Source of the DNA: an uncultured Raoultella sp. | GTDB lineage: Bacteria; Pseudomonadota; Gammaproteobacteria; Enterobacterales; Enterobacteriaceae | Assembly: GCA_900759445.1 (NCBI GenBank) | Contig: CAAEVH010000002.1 | Location: 1-64,000 of the forward strand | Direction: 5' to 3' | Length of the DNA stretch: 64,000 nt | In this document: positions 26,013 through 34,583 of the stretch, one piece after another | Numbering within the stretch: position 1 is the stretch's first letter | Layout: every line of letters begins with the position of its first letter | Notes under the pieces: generated by a model | Databases searched by the model: none | What the model was told of the DNA's origin: nothing | The model's input: only the letters and a program-made list of their open reading frames with translations | Program-made: the position numbers and the translations under genes

Positions 26013-27425
26013 TCACTCCATCGCCACCTTCACCGCATCCCCCAGCTTCACCATCACCTCCCGGTGCTTCTCGATCGGCGGCAGGGCGCAGTTGATCCTG
26101 ACGCAATTGCGGTATTTCCCGGACGCCGAGAACAGCGAACCCGGCGCGACCTGGATTTTCAGGCGGCACAGCTGCTTTGCGACGCAGACCATATCGACGT
26201 GCTCAGGGAGCTCAACCCACAGCATATAGCCGCCCTTCGGTCGGGTGACGCAGATCCCGCAGGGGAAGTATTCCCGCAGCCAGCAGGTGTAGATCTCCAT
26301 ATTCCGCTGATAAATCTGCCGCATCCGCCGCACGTGGCGATGGTAGTGGCCTTCGCGGATAAAGTTACAGGCGGCCAGCTGGGTTGAAGGAACGTTGGTC
26401 CCGCTGGCGGCGTATTTCATCTGTAGCAGACGATCGTAGTAGCGGCCGGGCGCGATCCAGCCGATACGCAGGCCTGGAGCGATAGTTTTGGTAAACGAGC
26501 TACACAGCATTACCCGGCCGTCGATATCCCACGAGTGAATGGTGCGCGGACGCGGGTAGTCGGTGGCCAGTTCGCCGTAAATATCATCTTCGAAAATGAC
26601 GATATCGTGCCGCTGGGCGAGGGTCAGCACCGCGCGTTTGCGGGCGTCCGGCATGATAAAACCCTGCGGATTATTACAGTTCGGCACGAGGATAACGCCT
26701 TTGATCGGCCACTGCTCCAGCGCCAGCTCCAGCGCTTCAATACTGATCCCGCTGTCCGGATCGGTCGGGATCTCAATGGCTTTGATCCCCAGACCGCGTA
26801 GCAGCTGCATGGTGCCGTAATAGGTCGGCGACTCCACCGCGACGATGTCGCCAGGCTGGCACACCGACAGCAGGGCCAGCGACAGCGCGCTGTGACAACC
26901 GCTGGTGATCACCAGATCGTTGGCGGTGACGACGGAACCGCCGTCCAGCATCAGGCGGGCGATCTGCTCCCGCAGTTCGCGGCGCCCGGCCAGCTCGTCG
27001 TAGTTCAGCACCTCGTTGAGGTTATGCTGAATCACCCGGCTAAGCTCACGCCACAACGGTTTCAGGCTCGGCTGAGTGACGTCCGGTGAGCCGCCGCCGA
27101 AGGGGATGATGGTTTTGTCGTTACGGGCGTCGAGCATGGTCAGCACCTGATCCCACTGGGTGATCTCCACCGGGCGCTGAACCGGGCGCGACATCGGCGG
27201 TACCGGCGGCTGGGCTTTACGCGGGGCGACAAAATAGCCGGAACGCGGCTGCGGGGTGATCAGCCGCTGCTGTTCCAGCGTCTGGTAGGCCTGCTGCACG
27301 GTACTGATGCTGACACCGTGCTCCTGACTCAGGCTGCGTACCGACGGCAGTTTTTCGCCATCGCGATACAGCCCTTGCTCAATACGTTCTGCCAGCAGAC
27401 TGGCCAGATGTTGGTAACGCGTCAT
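26013..27425 (-). CDS. yjiR: MocR-family regulator YjiR
   Basis: A 470-residue MocR/GntR regulator. The N-terminal winged helix (about 1-70: EKLPSVRSLSQEHGVSISTVQQAYQTLEQQ) is followed by a type I aminotransferase-like domain with PLP lysine in the CSSFTKTIAPGLRIG segment. Length and the divergent DUF1127 gene match E. coli yjiR/yjiS. It probably senses a PLP-linked ligand; the target is likely its own divergent region, which holds four ACAGAT-type motifs. Confidence 0.86.
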   Translation of the reverse strand: MTRYQHLASLLAERIEQGLYRDGEKLPSVRSLSQEHGVSISTVQQAYQTLEQQRLITPQPRSGYFVAPRKAQPPVPPMSRPVQRPVEITQWDQVLTMLDARNDKTIIPFGGGSPDVTQPSLKPLWRELSRVIQHNLNEVLNYDELAGRRELREQIARLMLDGGSVVTANDLVITSGCHSALSLALLSVCQPGDIVAVESPTYYGTMQLLRGLGIKAIEIPTDPDSGISIEALELALEQWPIKGVILVPNCNNPQGFIMPDARKRAVLTLAQRHDIVIFEDDIYGELATDYPRPRTIHSWDIDGRVMLCSSFTKTIAPGLRIGWIAPGRYYDRLLQMKYAASGTNVPSTQLAACNFIREGHYHRHVRRMRQIYQRNMEIYTCWLREYFPCGICVTRPKGGYMLWVELPEHVDMVCVAKQLCRLKIQVAPGSLFSASGKYRNCVRINCALPPIEKHREVMVKLGDAVKVAME

Positions 27426-27446
27426 GCTGTATCCCTTATTGCCGCC

Positions 27447-27547
27447 ATACAGATAGATAAACCAGTACAGATGGATGAAAAAAAAGCCACGCAGATACCG
27501 TTTTAGCCAATCTGTATGTTAAAGAAAAGTATTTTGTGCATCTGTAT
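27447..27547. promoter_or_regulatory. Repeated ACAGAT sites between yjiR and yjiS
   Basis: ATACAGAT (27447-27454), ACAGAT (27467-27472), and reverse-oriented ATCTGT at 27510-27515 and 27540-27545 form two pairs in opposite directions in the divergent gap. MocR regulators usually bind direct repeats in their own promoter, so these are candidate YjiR sites. Confidence 0.55.
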
Positions 27548-27602
27548 TGTTGGGCTTCAGATCCGCGAAGATAAAGCCTCTGGCAAGGCGAGGAGGTAGA
27601 GG

Positions 27603-27767
27603 ATGGAATTTCACGAGAACCGGGCAAAACAGCCGTTTATCGGCTTCGTATTACTGGGCCGCATGATAAGAAAATGGTGGTTACGGCAGCAAACCCGACG
27701 GGTTTTGCAGCGAATGAGCGATGAACAGCTCAAGGATGTCGGGCTGAGGCGAGATCAGCTCAATTAA
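27603..27767 (+). CDS. yjiS: DUF1127 small protein YjiS
   Basis: A 54-residue basic protein. The DUF1127 motif is visible at the end (QRMSDEQLKDVGLRRDQ), and the middle is Arg/Trp rich (RKWWLRQQTRRVL). It sits divergent from yjiR as in E. coli. A GGCGAGGAGGTAGAGG stretch upstream gives a ribosome site. The role is not known; other DUF1127 proteins are linked to RNA binding and phosphate or stress responses. Confidence 0.85.
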   Translation: MEFHENRAKQPFIGFVLLGRMIRKWWLRQQTRRVLQRMSDEQLKDVGLRRDQLN

Positions 27768-27782
27768 AAAATGCGTTTTTTC

Positions 27783-27937
27783 CCGGATGATGGCGTAAAC
27801 GCGCTATCCGGGCGACCAGTCCATAGCCCCGGTAAGCGCCGCGCGACCGGGGTTTTCCCGGGGGCGGTGCTGTACAGCTGTCCGGGCGACAAAACCGCAC
27901 GATGCCATAGCCCCGGAAAGCGATAGCGCGAGCGGGG
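27783..27937. repeat. REP/BIME cluster after yjiS
   Basis: Several REP-type units (CTATCCGGGCGACC, CATAGCCCCGGTAAGCGCC, TGTCCGGGCGAC, CATAGCCCCGGAAAGCG), two of them near-direct repeats about 85 bases apart. The element fills most of the gap before the MarR operon, and no gene was seen. Confidence 0.7.
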
Positions 27938-28005
27938 AAATGTCCGCCAGGATTATTACATTCACAATATTTATCAATTAATGCTTCTGCGTCCGCTGTT
28001 TCTTG

Positions 28006-28025
28006 ATACTTACCTTGATAAGTAT
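28006..28025. promoter_or_regulatory. Operator palindrome of MarR efflux operon
   Basis: ATACTTA-CCTTGA-TAAGTAT is a perfect inverted repeat with seven-base arms, about 30 bases before the marR start. It is the kind of site bound by SlyA/MarR dimers and suggests autoregulation. Confidence 0.6.
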
Positions 28026-28057
28026 TATTTTCTTCTCAGCTAACTGAGGAAAGAAAC

Positions 28058-28522
28058 ATGACCGAAGACGAACTGTTCGCCCGCCGCCCGATGGGGATGC
28101 GGATGGCGATGGTGGTCCGCCAGTGGCGCGCGACCATCGACTCTGCTATCACCGATACCGGCCTGACCCAGTCAAGCTGGACGGTGCTGATGCAGCTGCA
28201 TCAGCTGGGGGACAACGTGTCGGTCAGCGAGCTGGCGGAGGTGCAGGGTATTGAACTGCCGCCGCTGATGCGCACCCTCACGCAGCTGGAAAATCAGGGC
28301 TATCTGGTGCGTTCAACATCGCCATATGACAAACGCATACGCCTGCTGACGCTGACGGCGGAAGGCCGGTCGATACTGGAAGATCTGAACCGTGTGATTG
28401 AGACCTATCAATCCCGCGTCACCCGGACCATTCCTGCGGCGGATCTCGCCACCTTCAGCGCTACCTTAAATCACATCGCCTGCAATTTGCGGACAATCCG
28501 CGAAGAAGATAACAAGATCTAA
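28058..28522 (+). CDS. MarR/SlyA-family regulator
   Basis: A 154-residue MarR-type winged-helix regulator. It has the recognition-helix region VSVSELAEVQGIELPPLMRTLTQLENQGYLVR and wing YDKRIRLLTLTAEG. It is first in a three-gene operon with an HlyD adaptor and a DUF2955 membrane protein, and should derepress them when a small, probably phenolic, ligand binds. GAGGAAAGAAAC lies before the ATG. Confidence 0.87.
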   Translation: MTEDELFARRPMGMRMAMVVRQWRATIDSAITDTGLTQSSWTVLMQLHQLGDNVSVSELAEVQGIELPPLMRTLTQLENQGYLVRSTSPYDKRIRLLTLTAEGRSILEDLNRVIETYQSRVTRTIPAADLATFSATLNHIACNLRTIREEDNKI

Positions 28523-28528
28523 AAAACT

Positions 28529-29596
28529 ATGATGACCCCTGAACAAAAATTTGCCCGCTGGGTAAGGGTAAGTATTGTCGCGTTCCTGACGATATTCGCC
28601 TGGTTTATCGTTGCCGATATCTGGATCCCGCTGACGCCGGACTCGACCGTCATGCGGGTCGTGACGCCCGTTTCACCGCGCGTCTCCGGCTATGTGTCGC
28701 AGGTCTATGTGCACAACAATAGCCAGGTGAAGAAAGGAGACCTGCTCTATGAGCTGGATCCGACGCCGTTTATCAACAAAGTCCAGGCCGCGCAGATAGC
28801 CTATGAACAAGCGAAGCTGAGCAATCAGCAGCTTGATGCCCAGCTTGCCGCCGCGCGCGCCAACCTGCGCACCGCACAATTCACCGCCCGCAACGATAAA
28901 GTGACTCTGGATCGCTATCAGCGCCTGAGCACCATGCAGAACGTTTCGCAATCGGATCTCGATAAGGTGCGCACCACCTGGCAGACCAGCGAACAGTCGG
29001 TCAGCGCGCTGAATGCCAGTATCCAGAATCTGCTGATACAGCGCGGGGAGCGCGACGATAACCGTAACGTGACGCTGCAAAAATACCGCAACGCGCTGGA
29101 AGAGGCGCAACTCAACCTTGGCTGGAGCAAAGTCTACGCCGAAACGGACGGGATGGTGAGCAACCTGCAGCTCAATCCGGGTCTGTATGCCACTGCCGCC
29201 ACGCCGCTGCTGGCGCTGGTCAGCAACCATACCGATATTGTCGCTGATTTTCGTGAGAAGAGCCTGCGTCACACCGGGGTGAATACCGATGCCGCGGTGG
29301 TCTTCGATGCCCTGCCGGGGAAAGTCTTTCCGGCGCACGTGACCAGCAGCGACGCCGGGATTTTAGCCGGCCAGGAAGAGGTTAACGGCCAGCTATCGCA
29401 GCCGGAGCAGTCTACCCGCTGGGTGCGCGATGCCCAGCGGATGCGGATCCACGTCGCTCTTGATGAACCGCTGGACAAACCGCTGCCGACCGGCGCCCGT
29501 GCCACGGTTCAGCTCTATAACAGCGAGGGTCCGTTTGCCCGCACCTTTGCCGGCCTGCAGATCCATCTGGTGAGCCTGCTGCACTATGTCTATTAA
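28529..29596 (+). CDS. HlyD-family efflux adaptor (EmrA/AaeA-like)
   Basis: A 355-residue adaptor. A single N-terminal helix (VSIVAFLTIFAWFIVADIW) is followed by a lipoyl half (VTPVSPRVSGYVSQVYVHNNSQVKKGDLLYELDP in pieces), a coiled coil (about 95-200) and the second lipoyl half (GWSKVYAETDGMVSNL). It links an inner-membrane pump to the outer envelope. The end overlaps the next gene by 11 bases. Confidence 0.86.
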   Translation: MMTPEQKFARWVRVSIVAFLTIFAWFIVADIWIPLTPDSTVMRVVTPVSPRVSGYVSQVYVHNNSQVKKGDLLYELDPTPFINKVQAAQIAYEQAKLSNQQLDAQLAAARANLRTAQFTARNDKVTLDRYQRLSTMQNVSQSDLDKVRTTWQTSEQSVSALNASIQNLLIQRGERDDNRNVTLQKYRNALEEAQLNLGWSKVYAETDGMVSNLQLNPGLYATAATPLLALVSNHTDIVADFREKSLRHTGVNTDAAVVFDALPGKVFPAHVTSSDAGILAGQEEVNGQLSQPEQSTRWVRDAQRMRIHVALDEPLDKPLPTGARATVQLYNSEGPFARTFAGLQIHLVSLLHYVY

Positions 29597-30650
29597 TACG
29601 CTGGCTCGCGTTTTTACCCCGCACGGTAATATCGTTTACACGGCGAATGACTTTCGTCAGACGCTGCGGATCGCCTTTGCCGGGATGATAGCGCTGAGTA
29701 TCTCGACCTTCTACGATGTGCAGTACGGCGTCTTCTTTGTGGTCTATCCGCTGATGCTGCTGTCGCTGGTGCCGGTTTTTAATCGTCATGTCGCCAGGCA
29801 GTTTATCTTCAGTGCGGCGGTAAACTGCGTTGAAATGGTGCTGATCGTCGGCTATCTGTCGCAATGGCCGATTGTGATGACGCTGGTGGTTTTTGGCCTC
29901 TACGTGATGCGTTTTCGCTTTATGAGCCAGGGGCCGCTGTTTCTGCTAGGGTCGATGGGGGTGGTCTGTCAGAGCACGATGCTCAACTTTATGAGCTATC
30001 CCACCAGCAACTGGCACACGCTGCTGTTCTCTAATATGGAAGCCTGTGTGATGGCGGTGGCGCTCAGCGCGTTAATGAATTACCTGATTCCGGACGTCGA
30101 ACCGCGTAAGCCGCCGCCGCGAATCGAGAAAGACGCCGCCAGGGTGCGCCATGAATCGCTGCTCTCCGGCACCGTCGCCACCCTGATTTTCGTGGTCTTC
30201 CAGATCTGCGATCTCAGTGACTCTCTTTCGGCGCTGATGGCGGGGATCCTGATCCTGTTCCCGATGCACTATCGCGGCGCGGTGATAAGCTCGGTGTGGC
30301 GTGTCGCGGGGGTGGTGTTGTCCTGCCTGTATATTCTGGTGGTGCAGCTGCTTATCTACGATTTCAGCAACCATATGGTATTGATGATGCCGCTGATTGG
30401 CCTGGGTCTGGCCTTTAGCGCCCGCCTGCACGTGATGGAAAAGGTTGGCGCCGGGGTGGGCTTCGCCAGCATCACCACCATCGGGATCATGTTCGGCCAG
30501 AACCTGCACCCGGACCAGGATCTGATCTTCAGCGATCTGTACCGTATTACTTCGGTGACCGCCTCGCTTATCGTTACGCTGACGTTGGTTTTCCTTGTGC
30601 ACCGGATTCTGAACTGCTTTGCGCCGACGCGGTTCGTCATCACGGAATAG
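29586..30650 (+). CDS. DUF2955 inner-membrane pump (FUSC-like)
   Basis: A 354-residue membrane protein with two sets of about five helices split by a cytoplasmic stretch near residues 165-195 (PDVEPRKPPPRIEKDAARVRHE in pieces). This is the layout of DUF2955 and the related aromatic-acid exporter (AaeB/FUSC) group. With the HlyD protein it likely forms a two-part efflux pump under MarR control. The substrate is unknown; aromatic compounds are the best guess. Confidence 0.8.
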   Translation: MSINTLARVFTPHGNIVYTANDFRQTLRIAFAGMIALSISTFYDVQYGVFFVVYPLMLLSLVPVFNRHVARQFIFSAAVNCVEMVLIVGYLSQWPIVMTLVVFGLYVMRFRFMSQGPLFLLGSMGVVCQSTMLNFMSYPTSNWHTLLFSNMEACVMAVALSALMNYLIPDVEPRKPPPRIEKDAARVRHESLLSGTVATLIFVVFQICDLSDSLSALMAGILILFPMHYRGAVISSVWRVAGVVLSCLYILVVQLLIYDFSNHMVLMMPLIGLGLAFSARLHVMEKVGAGVGFASITTIGIMFGQNLHPDQDLIFSDLYRITSVTASLIVTLTLVFLVHRILNCFAPTRFVITE

Positions 30651-30737
30651 CCTCAGGCCGCCAACGCGCTCTGCTGGCGATCGGGGGATTGATAGGGATC
30701 CCATGGGCGAGCGCTACGGCCACTGTGCGCGCGTTAT

Positions 30738-30837
30738 GCCGGGTGGCGGCTGGCGCCTTACCCGGCCTGCAAACAAGACCGGGGCTGGGCGATCCGCGAT
30801 CGGCTGTAGGCCCGCGCAAGCGAAGCGCCGCCGGGCG
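30738..30837. repeat. REP/BIME pair between convergent genes
   Basis: A GCCGGGTGGCGGCTGGCGCC half and the opposite-direction GGCCCGCGCAAGCGAAGCGCC half, ending CCGGGC, lie between the DUF2955 pump and the DUF3343 gene. It closely resembles the pair at 16163-16236. Confidence 0.72.
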
Positions 30838-30865
30838 ATGATTGACGCCCTGGCAGGGATAGCCC

Positions 30866-31120
30866 TTATGCCTGCTGCGGAAAGTTAGCCAGCAGCTGGT
30901 AATCATCCCCGGCAATGCGAAATATGGCTTCCGTTTGGCCGGGGATAACCCACTTCTGTTCTTCTCCCGGCAGACAGTGCAGATAAATGCACAGCCCGCA
31001 GCCGCCGCGCAGCTGACGTGGAATGTCCTTGACCTGAAAGGATAATCCCGCCGCCTGCAGGGCTTTGCGCATCCGTACCACCCCTACCGTCGAATGAAAT
31101 AAAAACAGATATGCCGTCAT
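30866..31120 (-). CDS. DUF3343 protein (putative Se/S carrier-like)
   Basis: An 84-residue protein starting MTAYLFLFHSTVGVVRMRKAL, with the Cys-rich patch GGCGLCIYLHC typical of DUF3343, a family proposed as selenium or sulfur carrier-like. Its ATG overlaps the yjiL stop by four bases, so it is translated with it. It may serve the iron-sulfur cluster chemistry of YjiL/YjiM. E. coli lacks this gene at the locus as far as I recall. Confidence 0.78.
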   Translation of the reverse strand: MTAYLFLFHSTVGVVRMRKALQAAGLSFQVKDIPRQLRGGCGLCIYLHCLPGEEQKWVIPGQTEAIFRIAGDDYQLLANFPQQA

Positions 31121-31884
31121 CCTCGCCGCCTCAGGCGTTGGCCGATCAGTGCCGCGCCGATGGCGCCGGCAAACTGGGCGTCCGGGTGCCTGTGCACCGT
31201 CAGGCCGAGGTGACGCTCCAGCATCGCGGCGAACGTCGCGCAGTGGCTGACGCCGCCGGTAAACAGCAATGGCCCCTGCGCGGATAAGCGGCCGATAAAG
31301 TTCGCGCTGCGCCGGGCCATGGCGTTGATCACCCCGGCCAGAATCGCCTCCGGTGCGACCCCGGCTGAACGCAGGCTGATCACTTCCGATTCGGCGAATA
31401 CCGTGCACATGCTGGTGATGGCGTGCGCTTCAACGCCTTCGGTAATGGCGTCCAGCTGCTCGACGCTGGCGCCGAGGGTTCGCGAAATCACCTCCAGAAA
31501 GCGACCGGTGCCGGCCGCGCATTTGTCATTCATCAGAAAGTCGCTGAGGTTGCCCTGCGCATCCAGCTGGATGACTTTGCTGTCCTGGCCGCCGATATCA
31601 ATCACCGTGCGGGTTTCCGGCGCCAGCAGACGTGCGCCGAGCCCGTGACAGGAAATCTCCGTCACCTGTTTATCGGCAAAATCGACCAGTTGGCGACCAT
31701 AGCCGGTGAGGGTTAAAAAGGGCGTTTCCGCGAGGTCTGCGCGCAGCGTCTCCCAGGCGTCGTTGATGGCGTCGGCGGGGCGAAAGGGGGTCGGGCAGAG
31801 AAAACGGCGTGCAATGACGCCGTCTGCCAGCAGGATACCTTTTGTCGCGGTGGAGCCGGAGTCAATGCCTACCGTGTAGATCAC
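31117..31884 (-). CDS. yjiL: BadF/HgdC-type activator ATPase YjiL
   Basis: A 255-residue ASKHA-fold ATPase. It has the phosphate loops VGIDSGSTATKG and VIDIGGQDSKV, and the two cysteines that bridge a [4Fe-4S] cluster between subunits (NDKCAAGTG and SMCTVFAESEV), as in 2-hydroxyglutaryl-CoA dehydratase activators. It would pump low-potential electrons into YjiM using ATP. It lies nine bases after yjiM. Confidence 0.9.
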   Translation of the reverse strand: MIYTVGIDSGSTATKGILLADGVIARRFLCPTPFRPADAINDAWETLRADLAETPFLTLTGYGRQLVDFADKQVTEISCHGLGARLLAPETRTVIDIGGQDSKVIQLDAQGNLSDFLMNDKCAAGTGRFLEVISRTLGASVEQLDAITEGVEAHAITSMCTVFAESEVISLRSAGVAPEAILAGVINAMARRSANFIGRLSAQGPLLFTGGVSHCATFAAMLERHLGLTVHRHPDAQFAGAIGAALIGQRLRRRG

Positions 31885-31893
31885 GCGCGCTCC

Positions 31894-33045
31894 TTACAAC
31901 ATTTCGATAAATGCGGCGACGCGGGTACTGAGCTGGCCGAGGTCTGCCGTCGAATAGTCGGTTTCAATCGCGATATAGGGGATGTCGTGCCGCTGACGTA
32001 CGTGGCGCTTAATCGCCAGCGATTCAACGGCATAGGTATGGCAGGCCTGCAGGATGACGTCGACCACGCCATCGGCCTGATACTCCTCGACCATCTGGCT
32101 CAGCAGCTGCAGGCGCCGAACGTTGGGCGAAATGCAGGAGCAGCCAATAGCGAGATATTTATCGGTTAAGGCATCGTAGACGTCGCCATCTTCCGCCACA
32201 CAGTGCTCGGTAGCTTTCGCGCCGGTGCAGTTCTCATAACCCACCACCCAGCCGCCGTTGTCTTCGATGGCGCGGACCACTTTTTCCGCCGCACCGCCGA
32301 TTGGGCAGCCGGTAATCAGAATACGCGGGCGGGCCTCCAGTCGTTGACCTTCGCGCCATTGCTGATGGATACGTTCTGCCATCGCGTTGAGTTCATCAAT
32401 CAGCGCGGTTTTGTCGAAGCGGAAGGTCGCGCCGTAAACCACTTTCAGAATGTCGCCGCCGCTGAGCGCCGGTGGATTTAACTGCCCGAGGCGATAGAAA
32501 TTGGCCAGCGCCCGGCGTTCGCGATTTTTCAACACGATGGCTTCGCGCAGCGCCGCCTCGCTGATTGGCGTAGCGAAACGCGTTTCAATCACCTGCTGCA
32601 GGCGCTTGATCTCCGCTTTCCACAGCGCCCGGGAGGCGGCGTCGCTGGCGCTGTTCGGTAGCTGCATCACGTGTACCGCCTTGAACTCGGCCATGTACTC
32701 ATACATCTTCTTTTTGCCATCGCAGGTGGTTTCGCCGACCACCAGGTCAGAGAAGTAAAAGTAGGGGCATTTATCGGTTTTGCCGAAGCCATAGCTGCTT
32801 TTAATCAGCGGGCAGAGGTTGCGCGGCAGGTCTTTCTCCGCCTCTTCAATGGTCTCATCGGAGGTGGAACACAGCGAGACGACGACAGCGCCCGCCGCCA
32901 TGGCTATCTCCTGTGGCATAAAGGTACAGTAGGTGCCCACTAGCGGCACATTCTGTTCTTTAAGGTCCATGACGGTGAGAAAACCCTGCTGACGAGCTTC
33001 CGAGAATTGGTCGAAGATGGCGGGTAGATCGGTGATGAGCGACAT
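31894..33045 (-). CDS. yjiM: 2-hydroxyacyl-CoA dehydratase-family YjiM
   Basis: A 383-residue single-subunit member of the HgdB/FldC family. Conserved cysteines are seen in GTYCTFMP, LCSTS, NLCPLIKSS, DKCPYFYF and GETTCDGKKKMYE. As a stand-alone gene next to its activator, it fits the double-cubane-cluster protein type rather than a two-subunit dehydratase. The true substrate is not known. GGAAAATC lies before the ATG. First gene of the yjiM-yjiL-DUF3343 operon. Confidence 0.88.
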   Translation of the reverse strand: MSLITDLPAIFDQFSEARQQGFLTVMDLKEQNVPLVGTYCTFMPQEIAMAAGAVVVSLCSTSDETIEEAEKDLPRNLCPLIKSSYGFGKTDKCPYFYFSDLVVGETTCDGKKKMYEYMAEFKAVHVMQLPNSASDAASRALWKAEIKRLQQVIETRFATPISEAALREAIVLKNRERRALANFYRLGQLNPPALSGGDILKVVYGATFRFDKTALIDELNAMAERIHQQWREGQRLEARPRILITGCPIGGAAEKVVRAIEDNGGWVVGYENCTGAKATEHCVAEDGDVYDALTDKYLAIGCSCISPNVRRLQLLSQMVEEYQADGVVDVILQACHTYAVESLAIKRHVRQRHDIPYIAIETDYSTADLGQLSTRVAAFIEML

Positions 33046-33141
33046 GATTTTCCTTCCCCGTACACGGGAGATGATGAAAGAGTCGCCAGTATAACCCTGT
33101 TATTTGTATGTGTTTGTTGATCTTCCACGCATCCCGCGGCG

Positions 33142-33381
33142 TTAGTAGACCTTCTTCAAATCCATCTCTTCCTGAATGCGCTCGCTGTAAGCCACGTGGG
33201 TGCGGATCGCCTCCTCAATCCCGGCGTTATAGAACATAGGGCCGAGCTCTTTCGCGATAAAATCGACAAAGAACTCGGCGTCAAACTGCTCCAGTTCAAG
33301 GTCAAAATTCTGTTCGCAGTATGCGCATAGCTTTTCGCGAAGCAGATCGCGTTCGCCGGAAGTCAGGGTAATGTCAGCCAT
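33142..33381 (-). CDS. DUF2164 protein
   Basis: A 79-residue acidic protein that fits DUF2164 (ERDLLREKLCAYCEQNFDLELEQFDAEFF in pieces, then GPMFYNAGIEEAI). The function of the family is not known. Strong ribosome site (AAGGAGCAAAA) before the ATG. It stands 96 bases upstream of yjiM in the same direction and may be its leader gene. Confidence 0.82.
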   Translation of the reverse strand: MADITLTSGERDLLREKLCAYCEQNFDLELEQFDAEFFVDFIAKELGPMFYNAGIEEAIRTHVAYSERIQEEMDLKKVY

Positions 33382-33432
33382 TTTTGCTCCTTAAATGGGC
33401 TCTGAATGCATCAAAAGGCAGAGGAGATAAGG

Positions 33433-34359
33433 TTAGCTGGGGATCCAGCTATCCCACGCGGGCACCGGGCCGAGTTCTGCCACCAGGAAATCGATAAACG
33501 ATCGTACTTTAGGATTGCTGTATTTGCTGGGGAAATAGAGCGCATACAGCGCGTGCGTCTCGCAGGCGATCGTCCCATCGAGGATCAGCGGCGTGATCTC
33601 CTCTTTCTGAATATGATCGCCGATTAGATAGGTCGGCAGGTAGGCAACGCCCTGATCTTCCAGCACCGATTTTAACAGCACAAGGCTGCTGTTGGCCTGG
33701 ATAGGCATGTGCAGCTTAAGCTGATGCGGGCGATCGTGCTCGTCGGTCACCTTCAGCACCGGCGTCAAGCCGGGATAAACCAGGCAATCATGATTCACCA
33801 GATCGCTGCGCCGCACCGGCATCCCTTTTTTAGCCAGATAGCCGGGTGACGCACAATAAGCCCAGCGAATCGAAACCAGTTTGCGCATGGCGTAGTTTTG
33901 CGGCGGTGCGGTGGAGATACGCAGAGCGATATCGAAGTCGGTTTCATTGAGGTTGACGAAATTATCGTTCAAATCAATATACAGATTCACATCCGGGTAC
34001 TGCTGACGATATTTATCCACCAGGTTGACCAACCGGGAGTAGCCAAAGGCAATGGAGCAGGTAATTCGTAATTCACCCTGCGGATTATGATAATAGCCGG
34101 AAGTGGTATTTAACGTATCATCAAACTCTTTTAGTAACTTATTGGCGCGATTAAATAGATATTGCCCGGCGTCGGTCAAGGTAATACTGCGGGTGGTACG
34201 CTTAATTAATGTCGTGCCCAGCGTATCTTCCATTGCCGAGAGGCTTTTACTGACCGCAGAAGGCGAGACGTTAAGCTGTGCGGCGGCCTCGGATAATCCT
34301 CCGCAGTCGACAATTTTGATAAAAAACTCCAGATGCTTGAGTGAAATTGGCGTGCTCAT
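33433..34359 (-). CDS. LysR regulator of symporter-lyase operon
   Basis: A 308-residue LysR-type regulator (helix-turn-helix GLSEAAAQLNVSPSAVSKSLSAME) of the group that includes DsdC/GcvA-like regulators. AAGGAAAAA precedes the ATG at 34359; a longer in-frame start would add 10 residues. It faces the DAACS-MetC operon across a 224-base gap with two inverted repeats and most likely controls it. Confidence 0.87.
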   Translation of the reverse strand: MSTPISLKHLEFFIKIVDCGGLSEAAAQLNVSPSAVSKSLSAMEDTLGTTLIKRTTRSITLTDAGQYLFNRANKLLKEFDDTLNTTSGYYHNPQGELRITCSIAFGYSRLVNLVDKYRQQYPDVNLYIDLNDNFVNLNETDFDIALRISTAPPQNYAMRKLVSIRWAYCASPGYLAKKGMPVRRSDLVNHDCLVYPGLTPVLKVTDEHDRPHQLKLHMPIQANSSLVLLKSVLEDQGVAYLPTYLIGDHIQKEEITPLILDGTIACETHALYALYFPSKYSNPKVRSFIDFLVAELGPVPAWDSWIPS

Positions 34360-34395
34360 TTTTTCCTTAAATTCACAAGTGATTTGCAAAAACGG

Positions 34396-34497
34396 TACGA
34401 ATGAGCCGTTACATTCGTATCTGAAACATGCAACTATTGAATCACAGGAAACAACTTGCTGGCAAAATGAAAAAATAACAACTTAAGTGAGTTGCAT
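34396..34497. promoter_or_regulatory. LysR operator candidates
   Basis: TACGAATG-N8-CATTCGTA (34396-34419) is a perfect eight-base inverted repeat. ATGCAACT (34428-34435) and its inverse AGTTGCAT (34490-34497) flank the next section. LysR-type binding regions usually contain such dyads between divergent genes. Confidence 0.5.
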
Positions 34498-34583
34498 CAC
34501 AAAATAAAAGGAGGCGCCGCAGAAAGTCATTAAATTGTGAATTTAATCTCATTTAATATAATTTTAATTAAAAGGTACCGGTT

